Shown here: positions 26,701-35,471 of the stretch, in pieces
Layout of the letters: each line of letters opens with the position of its first letter
How positions within the stretch are numbered: position 1 is the first letter of the stretch
From: Streptomyces sp. NBC_00654
GTDB taxonomy: Bacteria; Actinomycetota; Actinomycetes; Streptomycetales; Streptomycetaceae
Assembly: GCF_026341775.1 (NCBI RefSeq)
Contig: NZ_JAPEOB010000001.1
Coordinates: forward strand, 124,001 to 188,000
DNA length: 64,000 nucleotides
Direction of reading: 5' to 3'
The notes under the pieces: generated by a model
Database searches by the model: none
What the model was told of the DNA's origin: nothing
The model's input: the letters and a program-made list of their open reading frames with translations, nothing else
Program-made: the position numbers and the translations under genes

Positions 26701-27413
26701 ATGGTGGCCCGGCGGTACTGCGACGTGATCGTCCGGATCGCTTCCGCCTGCGCCTTGGCCCGCCCGAAGACCTTCAGGGTCGGCAGCCCGGCGACCACGT
26801 CCAGGAAGTGCCCGGACAGCCGGGAGAGCAGCTGCCACTGACGGTCCATGCTGGACTGGGTGGCCCAGCCGATCAGGATCATGAACAGCGGAATGAGCGG
26901 CAGCGTGACCACGATGATCGCGGCCGACACCCAGTCCTCGGTGACGATCCTCGCCAGGACCGCCACCGGCACGACCACCGCGAGTCCGAGCTGCGGCAGA
27001 TAGCGGGCGAAGTAGTCGTCGAGCGCGTCGACCCCGCGGGTGGCCAGCGCCACCAGGGAGCCGGTGCGCTCGCCGCTCAGCCATCCTGGCCCGAGCCGCG
27101 TGGCCCGTTCCAGGAGCCTGCCGCGCAGTTCGGACTTGACCGCCGCGCTCGCCCGGTACGCGGCCAGTTCGGTGAGCCAGGCGACGAGCGCCCGCCCCAG
27201 CGCGACCGCGGCGAGCAGAAGCAGTGGTGTGCGGAGTTCGGAGACCGTCATCCGGCCTTCGAATCCGCCCACCACCACCTCGGCGATGAGCATGGCCTGG
27301 GCGATCACCAGCGTCGCACCGACGAGTCCGAGTGCCACCACGGCCGCCAGGAAGAAGCGGGTGGCCCTGGCGTACCGGAGCAGGCGCGGGTCGATCGGTT
27401 TCACGTGAAACAT
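23796..27413 (-). CDS. cydDC: Fused CydDC-type thiol/heme ABC exporter
   Basis: About 1205 aa: two complete ABC exporter halves in one chain. The first half has six membrane helices, Walker A VGPSGIGKST, signature LSAGQRQRLALARAFL and Walker B LLLLDEPTASLD; the second has six more helices, Walker A VGPSGAGKTT, signature LSGGQRQRLALARALL and LVLDEPAEHLD. The order is CydD then CydC. The complex exports thiols such as glutathione-like reductants or cysteine and is needed to assemble cytochrome bd. It lies 86 bp downstream of cydB. The start is unclear: the ATG at 27413 directly follows a GGGAG, whereas the in-frame GTG at 27404 has better spacing; a perfect parS site covers both. Confidence 0.93.
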   Translation of the reverse strand: MFHVKPIDPRLLRYARATRFFLAAVVALGLVGATLVIAQAMLIAEVVVGGFEGRMTVSELRTPLLLLAAVALGRALVAWLTELAAYRASAAVKSELRGRLLERATRLGPGWLSGERTGSLVALATRGVDALDDYFARYLPQLGLAVVVPVAVLARIVTEDWVSAAIIVVTLPLIPLFMILIGWATQSSMDRQWQLLSRLSGHFLDVVAGLPTLKVFGRAKAQAEAIRTITSQYRRATMRTLRIAFLSSFALELLATLSVALVAVTIGMRLVHGELDLYTGLVVLILAPEAYLPIRQVGAQYHAAAEGLSAAEEIFAVLETEPRADGTQAVPASLRLELEDVTVRHGGRGEPSLDAASLVVEPGETVALVGPSGIGKSTLLNVVLGFEVPDEGRVRVGGTDLAELSPERWRERIAWVPQRPHLFAGTIAENVRLARPDADDEAVAAALRDAGAYDFVAELPEGAGTPLGEDGAGLSAGQRQRLALARAFLADRPLLLLDEPTASLDGETEAGIVEAVRRLAAGRTVLLVVHRPALLAVADRVVALEPREPQERSVAAVGKEPGERSAAAAEGAAEAASAAAQRRPAGTEPLTAVAPGDHLEPVLRDTEPRPGGRVLARVREAAGARRGQLALALLLGSLAVGSAVGLMAVSGWLISRASEQPPVLYLMVAVTATRAFGIGRAVFRYAERLVSHDAVLRMLAELRVAVYRGLERIAPAGLRTTRRGDLLSRLVADVDALQDYWLRWLLPVGTAVVVGAGAAGFTGWLLPEAGVVLAVGLLLAGVGVPLVSGACARHAERQLAPARAALATRVTDLLGGTAELTVAGALPRRHTRVREADGLLTRIASRAAAATALGSGLSALICGLTVVAAALVAVPAVYDGRLEGVALAVVVLTPLAAFEAVAGLPLAVQYRQRVRRSAERVYEVLDAPVPVREPVSPAQQPSSPFPLEVRGLTARYAGAGRNALESVDLTLVPGRRVAVVGPSGAGKTTLAQVLLRFLDAREGTYRLGGTDAFELDGDTVRAFVGLCAQDAHVFDSSIRENLRLARTGATDAELRDALAGARLLDWAEALPEGLDTLVGEHGARLSGGQRQRLALARALLADFPVLVLDEPAEHLDLATADALTADLLAATRGRTTVLITHRIEGLEAVDEVLVMDTGRVVQRGPYADLVAQDGPLRRMLERERETTVGEGAARESTRESVGSSR
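27398..27411. other. parS site (perfect) at the cydDC start
   Basis: GTTTCACGTGAAAC, the Streptomyces ParB-binding sequence. It encodes the Phe-His-Val-Lys codons that follow the initiating Met of CydDC. Confidence 0.88.
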
Positions 27414-27499
27414 CTCCCAGAGGGCTCGGTGCGCGTCGACACGTACACGTACATACGCGTCGGTACCTCCATGTACACGCACACGTTCGTGCGGGTACG

Positions 27500-28501
27500 T
27501 CAGTGCGCGTCGGCGATGTGCTGCGTGCCGATGCGCTTACGGAACACCCAGTACGTCCACCCCTGGTACATCAGCACCACGGGCGTCGCGATCCCGGCGC
27601 ACCAGGTCATGATCTTCAGGGTGTACGGGCTGGACGAGGCGTTGGTGACCGTGAGGTTCCAGGCGTCGTTCAGCGAGGACGGCATGACGTTCGGGAAGAG
27701 CGTCAGGAAGAGCATCGCGACCGCCGCGGTGATCGTCACTCCCGAGAGCGCGAACGACCAGCCCTCGCGTCCCGCCGCGATGGTGCCGATCGCGCCGACC
27801 AGCGCCACCACGGCGATGATCATCGCGAGCAGGCTCCAGCCGTCGCCGTTGTCCGCCTGCGTCCAGATCAGGAAGCCCAGCGCGAGCACCGCGGTGACCA
27901 GGCCCAGCTTCAGAGCGAGCTTGCGCGCCCGGGTCCGGATGTCCCCGACCGTCTTGAGCGCGGCGAACACCGCGCCGTGGAAGGTGAACAGGAAGAGCGT
28001 GACCAGTCCGCCGAGGATGGAGTACGGGTTGAGCAGGTCCCAGAAGTTCCCGACGTACTCCATGTCGGCGTCGATCTTGACGCCGCGCACGATGTTTCCG
28101 AACGCCACTCCCCACAGCAGTGCGGGAATCAGTGAGGTCCAGAAGATCGCGTTCTCCCAGTTGGTCTGCCACCTCTCCTCGGGCCGCTTGGCGCGGTACT
28201 CGAAGGCGACCCCGCGCACGATCAGGCACAGCAGGATGATCAGCAGCGGCAGGTAGAACCCGGAGAAGAGGGTGGCGTACCACTCCGGGAAGGCCGCGAA
28301 GGTCGCGCCTCCCGCGGAGAGCAGCCAGACCTCGTTGCCGTCCCAGACGGGGCCGATCGTGTTGATCAGGACCCGCCGCTCCTTGCGGTCGCGGGCCAGC
28401 AGCTTGGTGAGGACTCCGATGCCGAAGTCGAATCCCTCCAGGAAGAAGTAGCCGATCCAGAGGACGGCGATGAGTACGAACCAGACGTCGTGGAGTTCCA
28501 T
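27500..28501 (-). CDS. cydB: Cytochrome bd oxidase subunit II
   Basis: 333 aa with about eight membrane segments. It opens with DVWFVLIAVLWIGYFFLEGFDFGIG, the diagnostic CydB N-terminus, and shows GPVWDGNEVWLLSAGGATFAAFPEWY at residues 50-75 only in part here. It forms the quinol oxidase with CydA, reducing O2 to water at low oxygen. It starts 18 bp after cydA with an AGAGGAG ribosome binding site. Operon order cydA-cydB-cydDC. Confidence 0.96.
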   Translation of the reverse strand: MELHDVWFVLIAVLWIGYFFLEGFDFGIGVLTKLLARDRKERRVLINTIGPVWDGNEVWLLSAGGATFAAFPEWYATLFSGFYLPLLIILLCLIVRGVAFEYRAKRPEERWQTNWENAIFWTSLIPALLWGVAFGNIVRGVKIDADMEYVGNFWDLLNPYSILGGLVTLFLFTFHGAVFAALKTVGDIRTRARKLALKLGLVTAVLALGFLIWTQADNGDGWSLLAMIIAVVALVGAIGTIAAGREGWSFALSGVTITAAVAMLFLTLFPNVMPSSLNDAWNLTVTNASSSPYTLKIMTWCAGIATPVVLMYQGWTYWVFRKRIGTQHIADAH

Positions 28502-28519
28502 CTCTCAGCTCCTCTGCTC

Positions 28520-30031
28520 TCAGTAGGAGAAGGCCATGGGCCGGTCGGCGTCGTCATCGTCGTGACCGCCGATCCTGGTGGGCGGGTTGAGGTCGGATTC
28601 CGTGAGTTCCGGCGGTCCGGCCTTGATGTACTTCACGAGCAGCTTGACCTCGATCACGGCGAGCACCGCGTAGAGCAGGGTGAAGACGATCATCGATGTG
28701 AGCACCTCTCCCTGCGAGACACCGGGGGAGACCGCGTCACGGGTCTGGAGGACGCCGTAGACGACCCAGGGCTGACGCCCCATCTCTGTGAAGATCCAGC
28801 CCCAGGAGTTGGCGATCAGCGGGAAGAGCAGGGTCCAGAGCGCCACGATCCAGTAGAGCTTGGTGAGCCTGGGGCTCAGCGCCTTGTTCTTGAACAGGAC
28901 CAGATGCGGCACTTCGTCCTCACCGGTGCGCATCCCCGGTGGCAGCATGAACTTCTTCCGGGTCAGCCACAGCCCCAGGATGCCGAGGGCGAAGGAGGCC
29001 ATCCCGAAGCCGATCATCCAGCGGAAGCTCCAGAAGGCGACGGGGATGTTCGGCCGGTAGTCGCCGGGCCCGTACTTCTCCTGCTCGGCCTTGTTGATGT
29101 CGTTGATGCCGGGGACGTACGAGTTGAAGTCGTCGTCCGCGAGGAAGGACAGTATCCCCGGGATCGAGATCTCCACGGAGTTGTGGCCCTTGCTGACATC
29201 CCCGTACGCGAAGACCGAGAAGGGCGCGGCGTTCTGGCCGTCCCACAGCGCCTCGGCCGCCGCCATCTTCATCGGCTGCTGCTTGAACATCACCTTGCCC
29301 AGCAGGTCGCCGCTGACGGCGGTGAGCAGTCCGGCGATCACGACCGTGACCAGGCCCAGCCGCAGCGAGGTGCGCATCACCGGGATGTGCTTCTTTCGCG
29401 CCAGGTGGAAGGCCGCGATGCCGACCATGAAGGCGCCACCGACGAGGAAGGCGGCCGTGATGGTGTGGAAGAACTGGGTGAGCGCCGTGTTCTGCGTGAG
29501 CACGTGCCAGAAGTCGGTGAGCTCGGCGCGGCCGCGTTCCTCGTTGATGCGGTAGCCGACCGGGTGCTGCATCCAGGAGTTGGCCGCCAGGATGAAGAAC
29601 GCGGAGAGGATCGTGCCGATCGAGACCATCCAGATGCAGGCGAGGTGGATCTTCTTCGGCAGCTTGTCCCAGCCGAAGATCCACAGCCCGATGAAGGTGG
29701 ACTCGAAGAAGAACGCGATCAGCGCCTCGAAGGCGAGCGGCGCTCCGAAGATGTCGCCGACGAACCGCGAGTAGTCGGACCAGTTCATCCCGAACTGGAA
29801 CTCCTGGACGATGCCGGTGACCACACCCATGGCGATGTTGATCAGGAAGAGCTTGCCCCAGAACTTGGTGGCCCTGAGGTACTTCTCGTTGCTCGTCCGG
29901 ACCCAGGCGGTCTGCAGGCCGGCGGTGAGCGCGGCGAGCGAGATCGTCAGCGGGACGAAGAGGAAGTGGTAGACGGTGGTAATGCCGAACTGCCATCGCG
30001 CCAGGGTTTCCGGCGCCAGAGCCAGGTCCAC
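28520..30031 (-). CDS. cydA: Cytochrome bd oxidase subunit I
   Basis: 503 aa. It begins DLALAPETLARWQFGITTVYH, with the His that ligates heme b595 or d at the N-terminal region, and carries the Q-loop and heme regions typical of CydA (FGWDKLPKKIHLACIW, HPVGYRINEERGRAELTDF). The GRQPWVVYGVLQT motif near residue 435 is a CydA signature. A GTG start is preceded by AAGGAG at good spacing. A Rex-type palindrome lies 80-105 bp upstream, so transcription should be released when NADH rises under oxygen limitation. Confidence 0.96.
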   Translation of the reverse strand: MDLALAPETLARWQFGITTVYHFLFVPLTISLAALTAGLQTAWVRTSNEKYLRATKFWGKLFLINIAMGVVTGIVQEFQFGMNWSDYSRFVGDIFGAPLAFEALIAFFFESTFIGLWIFGWDKLPKKIHLACIWMVSIGTILSAFFILAANSWMQHPVGYRINEERGRAELTDFWHVLTQNTALTQFFHTITAAFLVGGAFMVGIAAFHLARKKHIPVMRTSLRLGLVTVVIAGLLTAVSGDLLGKVMFKQQPMKMAAAEALWDGQNAAPFSVFAYGDVSKGHNSVEISIPGILSFLADDDFNSYVPGINDINKAEQEKYGPGDYRPNIPVAFWSFRWMIGFGMASFALGILGLWLTRKKFMLPPGMRTGEDEVPHLVLFKNKALSPRLTKLYWIVALWTLLFPLIANSWGWIFTEMGRQPWVVYGVLQTRDAVSPGVSQGEVLTSMIVFTLLYAVLAVIEVKLLVKYIKAGPPELTESDLNPPTRIGGHDDDDADRPMAFSY

Positions 30032-30109
30032 GTCTTCTCCTTAAGTCGCCGTGGTCACAGCCGCAGTTTGCCCCGCTAATCCCATAGAACAGGGGATGAA
30101 CCAGGACAC

Positions 30110-30137
30110 GCTTGTGAACGCGTTCACATTCACAAGC
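30110..30137. promoter_or_regulatory. Rex-type redox operator upstream of cydAB
   Basis: TGTGAACGCGTTCACA at 30113-30128 is a perfect 16-bp palindrome matching the Streptomyces Rex operator pattern. A wider nested inverted repeat, GCTTGTGAA (30110-30118) with TTCACAAGC (30129-30137), overlaps it and supplies further half-sites. The NADH-sensing repressor Rex is known to control cyd genes in Streptomyces. Confidence 0.85.
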
Positions 30138-30301
30138 ATTATGGCGCACAGACTTTCGGGACCTTCGTGCGGGGTACCCCTCTTCGGGCTTTCGGCATGA
30201 TCCCGCCCATACTCCGCCCAGATGACCGGGCAGGACGGTGGCCCTGGGCAGGGCGGGGGGCCCTGGGCAGGGCGGTGAGCCCGGACGATCCAGCGGCCCT
30301 G

Positions 30302-30391
30302 GACAGCACGTGGTCGCGGACAGCTCGGCGGTCCTGGACAGCTCGGCGGTCCCGGACAGCACGGTGGCCCCGGACAGCACGGTGGCCCCGG
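30302..30391. repeat. 18-bp imperfect tandem repeat
   Basis: About five copies of an 18-bp unit of the form GGACAGC(A/T)CGG(C/T)GG(T/C)CC(T/C), the last ones identical (GGACAGCACGGTGGCCCC). The final copy runs into the terminator stem at 30380. Confidence 0.7.
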
Positions 30392-30420
30392 ACCTCACCG
30401 ATCGAGGTCCGGGGCCACCG
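30380..30420. terminator. Hairpin terminator of the hisC-like gene
   Basis: CGGTGGCCCCGGACCTC (30380-30396) pairs perfectly with 30404-30420, a 17-bp stem with a 7-base loop, about 80 bp beyond the aminotransferase stop on the minus strand. Confidence 0.75.
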
Positions 30421-30500
30421 GCACATACATCGCCCGTTTCACCGCCGGGTCACGGCCGCTCCCGCGACCGGGGCACGTCCACGCCACGGCGGGGCGGGGC

Positions 30501-31580
30501 CTACAGCCGGCTGCGGTACTCCTCCGCGACCTTCAGGAACAGGTCGTTCGCCTCGCTCTCGCCGACCGTGACGCGCACCCCCTCGCCCGCGAACGGGCGC
30601 ACGACCACACCGGCCTGCTCACAGGCCGCGGCGAAGTCGACCGTGCGCTCACCGAGCCGCAGCCAGACGAAGTTGGCCTGGGACTCCGGAACGGTCCACC
30701 CCTGCCCCACCAGCCCCTCGTACACCCTGGCGCGCTCGCCGACCAGAGTGCCGACCCGTCCCAGCAGTTCGTCCTCGGCCCGGAGCGAGGCGACCGCGGC
30801 GTCCTGCGCGAGCTGGCTGACACCGAACGGGACGGCCGTCTTCCGCAGCGCGGCGGCCACCGGCTCATGGGCCACCGCGAACCCGACCCGGAGCCCCGCG
30901 AGGCCGTACGCCTTGGAGAAGGTCCGCAGCACCGCCACATTGGGCCGGTCCCGGTAGATCTCGATGCCGTCCGGCACCTCGACATCACGGACGAACTCCT
31001 TGTACGCCTCGTCGAGGACCACGAGCACATCGCCCGGCACCCGGTCGAGGAACCGTTCCAGCTCGGCCCGGCGCACGGCGGTGCCGGTCGGGTTGTTCGG
31101 GTTGCAGACGAAGATCAGCCGGGTCCGGTCGGTGATCGCGTCCGCCATCGCGTCGAGGTCGTGCACCTCACCGTCGGTCAGCGGCACCTTCACCGAGGTC
31201 GCCCCGCTGACCTGCGTGATGATCGGGTACGCCTCGAACGAGCGCCAGGCGTAGATGACCTCGTCGCCGGGGCCCGAGGTGGCCTGGAGCAGCTGCTGCG
31301 CCACACCGACCGAACCCGTGCCCGTGGCCAGGTGCGCGAGCGGCACACCGAAACGGTTCGCCAGTTCGTTCATCAGGCCGGTGCACGCCATGTCCGGGTA
31401 CCGGTTGAACCGCTCGGCCGCGGCGAGGGTGGACTCCAGCACGCCGGGCAGCGGCGGGTACGGATTCTCGTTGGAGGACAGCTTGAAGGCGACCGGTCCG
31501 TCCGCAGCGGCCGGCTTGCCCGGCACATAGGCGGGAACACCGTCCAGCGCAGCACGCAGCTTGGGGCTCGTCTCGCTCAC
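30501..31580 (-). CDS. hisC: Histidinol-phosphate/aromatic aminotransferase (HisC/Pat type)
   Basis: 359 aa from the GTG at 31580, preceded by AGGAGG at good spacing; the frame extends to 31613 without a better signal. Fold-type I PLP enzyme: [15 protein letters not shown] at the N-terminus, the cofactor contacts in [12 protein letters not shown] and [10 protein letters not shown], and the Schiff-base Lys in [15 protein letters not shown]. The class transfers amino groups to histidinol phosphate or to phenylpyruvate-type aromatic keto acids. It stands outside a his operon, so an aromatic aminotransferase role (completing phenylalanine synthesis after PheA) is as likely as a second HisC. Confidence 0.85.
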   Translation of the reverse strand: MSETSPKLRAALDGVPAYVPGKPAAADGPVAFKLSSNENPYPPLPGVLESTLAAAERFNRYPDMACTGLMNELANRFGVPLAHLATGTGSVGVAQQLLQATSGPGDEVIYAWRSFEAYPIITQVSGATSVKVPLTDGEVHDLDAMADAITDRTRLIFVCNPNNPTGTAVRRAELERFLDRVPGDVLVVLDEAYKEFVRDVEVPDGIEIYRDRPNVAVLRTFSKAYGLAGLRVGFAVAHEPVAAALRKTAVPFGVSQLAQDAAVASLRAEDELLGRVGTLVGERARVYEGLVGQGWTVPESQANFVWLRLGERTVDFAAACEQAGVVVRPFAGEGVRVTVGESEANDLFLKVAEEYRSRL

Positions 31581-31937
31581 CGCAGGTCCTCCTAGGCCAT
31601 CAGTACGGATCAATACTGCTCACCTTATGAGGATGGGGCGCCCCTGCGAATGGCGGAGCGAGGAATCGTTTCCTGGGGGGAGCGTTTCCCGTCCCGGCGC
31701 GCGCCGGTGGCTCACTCCGTGGCGCGCGTCCCCCGAAGAGGTGAGTTGAGACCTCTTCGAAACATCGAACATTTATGAGGCTCACACCGGTCCACGCATG
31801 ACACACTTATGCCCAGGCGGCCAACACCCTTGATTTGCAAGGTATTTGGTTACGGATGACCATGCAGAAACGTGCCTGTCAACGCGTGCATATGCGACCG
31901 GACCGACCGCCCTCCGGAGCCCTAATATCGGCTCGCC
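31581..31937. other. 357-bp divergent intergenic region with an inverted repeat
   Basis: No gene. CGAAGAGGT (31734-31742) and ACCTCTTCG (31751-31759) form a perfect 9-bp inverted repeat with an 8-base spacer, a possible operator. A TAATAT hexamer at 31923-31928, nine bases before the LacI ATG, could be its -10. Confidence 0.5.
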
Positions 31938-33050
31938 ATGACAGCAGCAGGGAAGCACCAGGTGAGCCGGACGGAGACACCCCGGCGCAACGGCCGGCCG
32001 GGACGAGCGGGGATCCGTGATGTGGCCGCCGCGGCCGGGGTCTCGATCACGACCGTCTCCGACGCGCTCAACGGCAAGGGCAGGCTCCCGGACGCCACCC
32101 GCCGCCATGTCCGAGAGGTCGCAGAGCGCCTGGGCTACCGCCCGTCCGCCGCGGCCCGAACCCTCCGTACGGGCAGATCCGGCCTGATCGGCCTGACCGT
32201 GACCACGTACGGGAATGAACCTTTCACCTTCACCGAATTCGCCTACTTCGCGGAGATGGCCAGAGCCGCGACCTCCGCGGCCCTCGACCGCGGGTACGCC
32301 CTCGTCATCCTCCCCGCCACCTCCCGCCACGACGTCTGGTCGAACGTCGCGCTCGACGGCACCGTCGTCATTGACCCCTCCGACCAGGACCCGGTCGTCA
32401 CCGAACTCGTACGCCAGGGCTTACCCGTCGTCTCGGACGGCCGCCCGGCCGGCACGCTTCCGGTCACCGCCTGGGTCGACAACGACCACCGGGCCGCCGT
32501 GCTCGACCTCCTGGACCATCTCGCCGCCGCCGGGGCGCGCCGCATCGGCCTGCTGACCGGCACCACCACCGACACGTACACCCGGCTGTCCACCACCGCG
32601 TATCTCCACTGGTGCGAGCGGGTGGGTCAGGACCCGGTCTACGAGTCCTACCCCGCCCACGACCCCTGCGCGGGCGCGGTCGCCGCCGACCGCCTCCTCG
32701 CCCGCCCGGACCGGCCGGACGCCGTGTACGGGCTCTTCGACCCCAACGGGACCGATCTGCTGGCGGCCGCCCGCCGCTACGGTCTGCGGGTCCCGGAGGA
32801 CCTGCTGCTGGTCTGCTGCAGCGAATCCACGGTGTACGCGAGCACCGAACCGCCCATCACGACACTCTCGCTCAAGCCGCGCCGCATCGGCACGGCGGTC
32901 GTCCAGCTCCTCATCGACGCCATCGAAGGCGTCGAGCACGACGGTCCGGTGGAGCAGGTGATACCGACGGAGCTCATCGTCCGGACCTCCTCGCAACGCC
33001 GTCCGCCCCGCACCACGGTCAGCGCGCCACGATCTCCCAGCGGGGACTGA
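31938..33050 (+). CDS. LacI-family transcriptional regulator
   Basis: 370 aa. Residues about 30-80 are a LacI DNA-binding domain: IRDVAAAAGVSITTVSDALN, then GRLPDATRRHVREVAERLGY and the hinge ARTLRTGRSGLIGL. The remaining 280 residues are a periplasmic-binding-protein-like sensor domain (TVVIDPSDQDPVVTEL, ARRIGLLTGTT, PDAVYGLFDPNGTDLLAAARRYG). A sugar or purine-like effector is typical of the class. No transporter or catabolic operon sits next to it, so targets are unknown. Divergent from the hisC-like gene. The 30-residue N-terminal extension is variable and the start may lie slightly downstream. Confidence 0.88.
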   Translation: MTAAGKHQVSRTETPRRNGRPGRAGIRDVAAAAGVSITTVSDALNGKGRLPDATRRHVREVAERLGYRPSAAARTLRTGRSGLIGLTVTTYGNEPFTFTEFAYFAEMARAATSAALDRGYALVILPATSRHDVWSNVALDGTVVIDPSDQDPVVTELVRQGLPVVSDGRPAGTLPVTAWVDNDHRAAVLDLLDHLAAAGARRIGLLTGTTTDTYTRLSTTAYLHWCERVGQDPVYESYPAHDPCAGAVAADRLLARPDRPDAVYGLFDPNGTDLLAAARRYGLRVPEDLLLVCCSESTVYASTEPPITTLSLKPRRIGTAVVQLLIDAIEGVEHDGPVEQVIPTELIVRTSSQRRPPRTTVSAPRSPSGD

Positions 33051-33224
33051 TCGTATTATTTCGGACCAAACGGCGGGTGAACCGTGAGTGCGCCCGGATT
33101 CACCACCCCTGGTGCGTCACACAGCACGATCCGCATTCCTATGATGGGCGCACGACACCGCGGACCACCTCTACCAGGCACGGCCCGTCAGGTGTACGGC
33201 GGCGCGACGGTGGTGGAGGGGTCG

Positions 33225-34283
33225 ATGACTCAGGGGGCCGGTCAGGAACCCGTGGTGCGGACGGCGACGTTGCGCGACTTCCGCGTACCTCCGTACGCGC
33301 GGACACCCGTGCCCCAGCACCCACCGCACCCCGGCAACGCCGTGGTGGGCCAGGAACCGCCGGAGGGCTACACGCCCACCGAGCGCGACCTTCCCGTCAT
33401 CAACCGCGGTGACACCGTCCAGGTACAGGCCGCCGTGGCCCCGCGGAGCGCCACGGAGTCGGAGCGCGGCCCGCTGTATGTCGTCGGGGACGTCCACGGC
33501 TATCTGGACGAGCTGCTGGCCGCCCTCGCCGAACAGGGTCTCGTCGACGCCGACGGCAACTGGACCGCGGGCAACGCCCGGCTGTGGTTCCTCGGCGACT
33601 TCACGGACCGCGGGCCCGACGGCATCGGCGTCATCGACCTCGTCATGCGGCTCTCCGCCGAGGCCGCGGCCGCCGGCGGCTACTGCAAGGCCCTGATGGG
33701 CAACCACGAGCTCCTGCTGATCGGCGCCAAGCGGTTCGCCGACACCCCGGTCAACTCCGGGGCCGGCACCGCCACCTTCCAGGCGGCCTGGCTGCTCAAC
33801 GGCGGCCAGAAGACCGACATGGAGCGGCTCCAGGACGTCCACCTCCAGTGGATGTCCCGGCTCGACGCGGTCGTCGAGGAGGACGGGCATCTGCTGATGC
33901 ACTCCGACACGACGGCCTACCTCGACTACGGGTCCACCATCGAGGACGTCAACGACACGGTCCACGCCATTCTCACGCGCAACGACGCCGACGAGTGCTG
34001 GGACCTCTTCCGCAAGCTCACCAAGCGGTTCGCCTTCCGCGACGAGGGCGGTGCGCAGGCGGTGCGGGAGCTGATGTCGACGTACGGTGGACAGCGCGTC
34101 GTCCATGGTCACAGCCCCATTCCCTATCTGCTCGGCGAGGTCGGCTCGGAGGACGGCGAGAACGGCGCGGGTCCGCTCGTGACCGGCCCGCACGTGTACG
34201 CGGACGGGCTCGCCATCGCCATGGACGGCGGAGTGACCATGGCCGGAAAGCTCTTGGTGGTCCAACTCCCCCTGCATGACTGA
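33225..34283 (+). CDS. Metallophosphoesterase (PPP-like)
   Basis: 352 aa from the ATG at 33225, which has GGAGGGG at good spacing; an upstream open extension to 33084 is rejected. All dinuclear-metal motifs are present in order: GDVHGYLDELL, GDFTDRGPDG, GNHELLLIG and HGHSPIPYL, with a further His in LLMHSDTTA. This is the serine/threonine-phosphatase-like (PPP) class that includes diadenosine tetraphosphatases. About 80 N-terminal residues are Pro-rich and probably disordered. Substrate may be a phosphoprotein or a nucleotide; the context does not decide. Confidence 0.87.
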   Translation: MTQGAGQEPVVRTATLRDFRVPPYARTPVPQHPPHPGNAVVGQEPPEGYTPTERDLPVINRGDTVQVQAAVAPRSATESERGPLYVVGDVHGYLDELLAALAEQGLVDADGNWTAGNARLWFLGDFTDRGPDGIGVIDLVMRLSAEAAAAGGYCKALMGNHELLLIGAKRFADTPVNSGAGTATFQAAWLLNGGQKTDMERLQDVHLQWMSRLDAVVEEDGHLLMHSDTTAYLDYGSTIEDVNDTVHAILTRNDADECWDLFRKLTKRFAFRDEGGAQAVRELMSTYGGQRVVHGHSPIPYLLGEVGSEDGENGAGPLVTGPHVYADGLAIAMDGGVTMAGKLLVVQLPLHD

Positions 34284-34464
34284 CGGCTGCCGGGGAAGAC
34301 GCATCATCGACCTGACCGCTCCGATCACCGGGCCTATTTACGGAAACACCCTGTCACCCCGTGCCGTGGGCGCTCTACCATCGGCGTATCAGTAGCAGGC
34401 TCTCCTCCGTTTCCGCCCGATCGCCCGGTCCACGCGGCAGTCAGGCCCTACGGAGCATCGGGGG

Positions 34465-35316
34465 ATGCACATGAATAGCGCTCCGCACCTGCTGGCCGAG
34501 GACCGACCCGAGTACGAGCGGATCCTGGGCGACGCACTGCGCCATGCTCATGAACGCCCGGATCTGGACGGCGTCGGGGACCGTCTCAACACGGAACAGC
34601 TGCGCACCATGGCGCTGAACGCGACGGACCTGATCACCGAGGCCGCCGCCACCGAGTACGACCACTATGTGCGCGCCCGCGGTGAGCTGCGCAGGCCCAC
34701 CGGCGCCGCGGACCTGGACCCGGACGACGAGCAGGGCCAGGACCACGCCCTCGGTGGCGCGGGGACGGACGGAACCGTGCGTACGGGCGCGGGCATAGGC
34801 GCGGTCGTCACCGTCCTGGCCCCGGTCCTGGCGGGCACGGCGGCCGCGATCTTCCTGCTGGTCGGCTATCTGCTGAAGGCCGTCAGCCCGTCCCTCGCGT
34901 TCGCCGGCACGATGGTCACGGCCGGCTGGTTCTTCGCGGCGGCCGCCGCGGCGGCCATCCTCGTCGCTGCCGTGGGGCTGCTGATCACGGCCCTGCGCAA
35001 CGGGGCGACCTCGCTCTCCGCCGAGAACGAGGAACAGGAGCTTCCGGAAGAGATCGCACGGGCCCGGGAAGCCTGGCGCCACGCCCTGCTGGAGCGCGGC
35101 ATCCTGCCGTTCCTGCGGGACGCCCTGGCCGATCCCACGGCCGGCCCTGCGGCGCGGACCCCGCACCGCTCCCCGAACCGCATCCCCAGGATCGGCTACA
35201 GCAGGCCGGACTTCTCCGGTCCGGAGGACGGCCCCGCGGCGGGCCCGAGGCCCACGTTCACCAGCCCGGATTTCACCAGTCCGGACTTCGGCGGCCCCGA
35301 GCACCAGCCGGAGTAA
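34465..35316 (+). CDS. Membrane protein with two helices, unknown function
   Basis: 283 aa. An acidic and helical N-terminal region (about 1-105) is followed by two hydrophobic segments, IGAVVTVLAPVLAGTAAAIFLLVGYLL and a long Ala-rich helix GTMVTAGWFFAAAAAAAILVAAVGLLI, then a charged helical stretch and a Pro-rich tail with short repeats (PDFSGPED, TSPDFTSPDFGGPE). The tail repeats suggest a flexible cytoplasmic end. No enzyme motif. The layout is common in Streptomyces, with no known role that I can name. A second ATG at 34471 is equally possible as start. Confidence 0.75.
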   Translation: MHMNSAPHLLAEDRPEYERILGDALRHAHERPDLDGVGDRLNTEQLRTMALNATDLITEAAATEYDHYVRARGELRRPTGAADLDPDDEQGQDHALGGAGTDGTVRTGAGIGAVVTVLAPVLAGTAAAIFLLVGYLLKAVSPSLAFAGTMVTAGWFFAAAAAAAILVAAVGLLITALRNGATSLSAENEEQELPEEIARAREAWRHALLERGILPFLRDALADPTAGPAARTPHRSPNRIPRIGYSRPDFSGPEDGPAAGPRPTFTSPDFTSPDFGGPEHQPE

Positions 35317-35471
35317 CGCTCCTGCACGCGGAAGTCCGCGCGCACGGGCGGTCGCCCGCGCCTCGGACGGCGCCTCGGACGGCGCCTCGGACACGGCGAA
35401 GGCCGGGGCAGCTCGCGCTGCACCCGGCCCGTGCGGTGCTCCGGCCCGTAACGGCACCGGAGCGGTGAGAA

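Larger units (their letters stand above)
30032..30500. other. 469-bp intergenic region: Rex site, tandem repeats, terminator
   Basis: No gene. From the cydA side it holds the Rex-type operator (30110-30137), a stretch without recognisable features, a run of 18-bp repeats (30302-30391) and the hisC terminator (30380-30420). Confidence 0.7.

Noticed and set aside
23991..28256. Very long plus-strand open frame (1421 codons) opposite cydDC and cydB
   Set aside because: It is antisense to genes with full ABC and CydB motifs; its own translation is Gly/Gln/Arg/Asp low complexity, a usual shadow of third-position GC bias.
30139..30426. Minus-strand 95-codon frame in the 18-bp repeat region
   Set aside because: Its sequence is only the translated minisatellite (RTAELS-type repeats), with no ribosome binding site.
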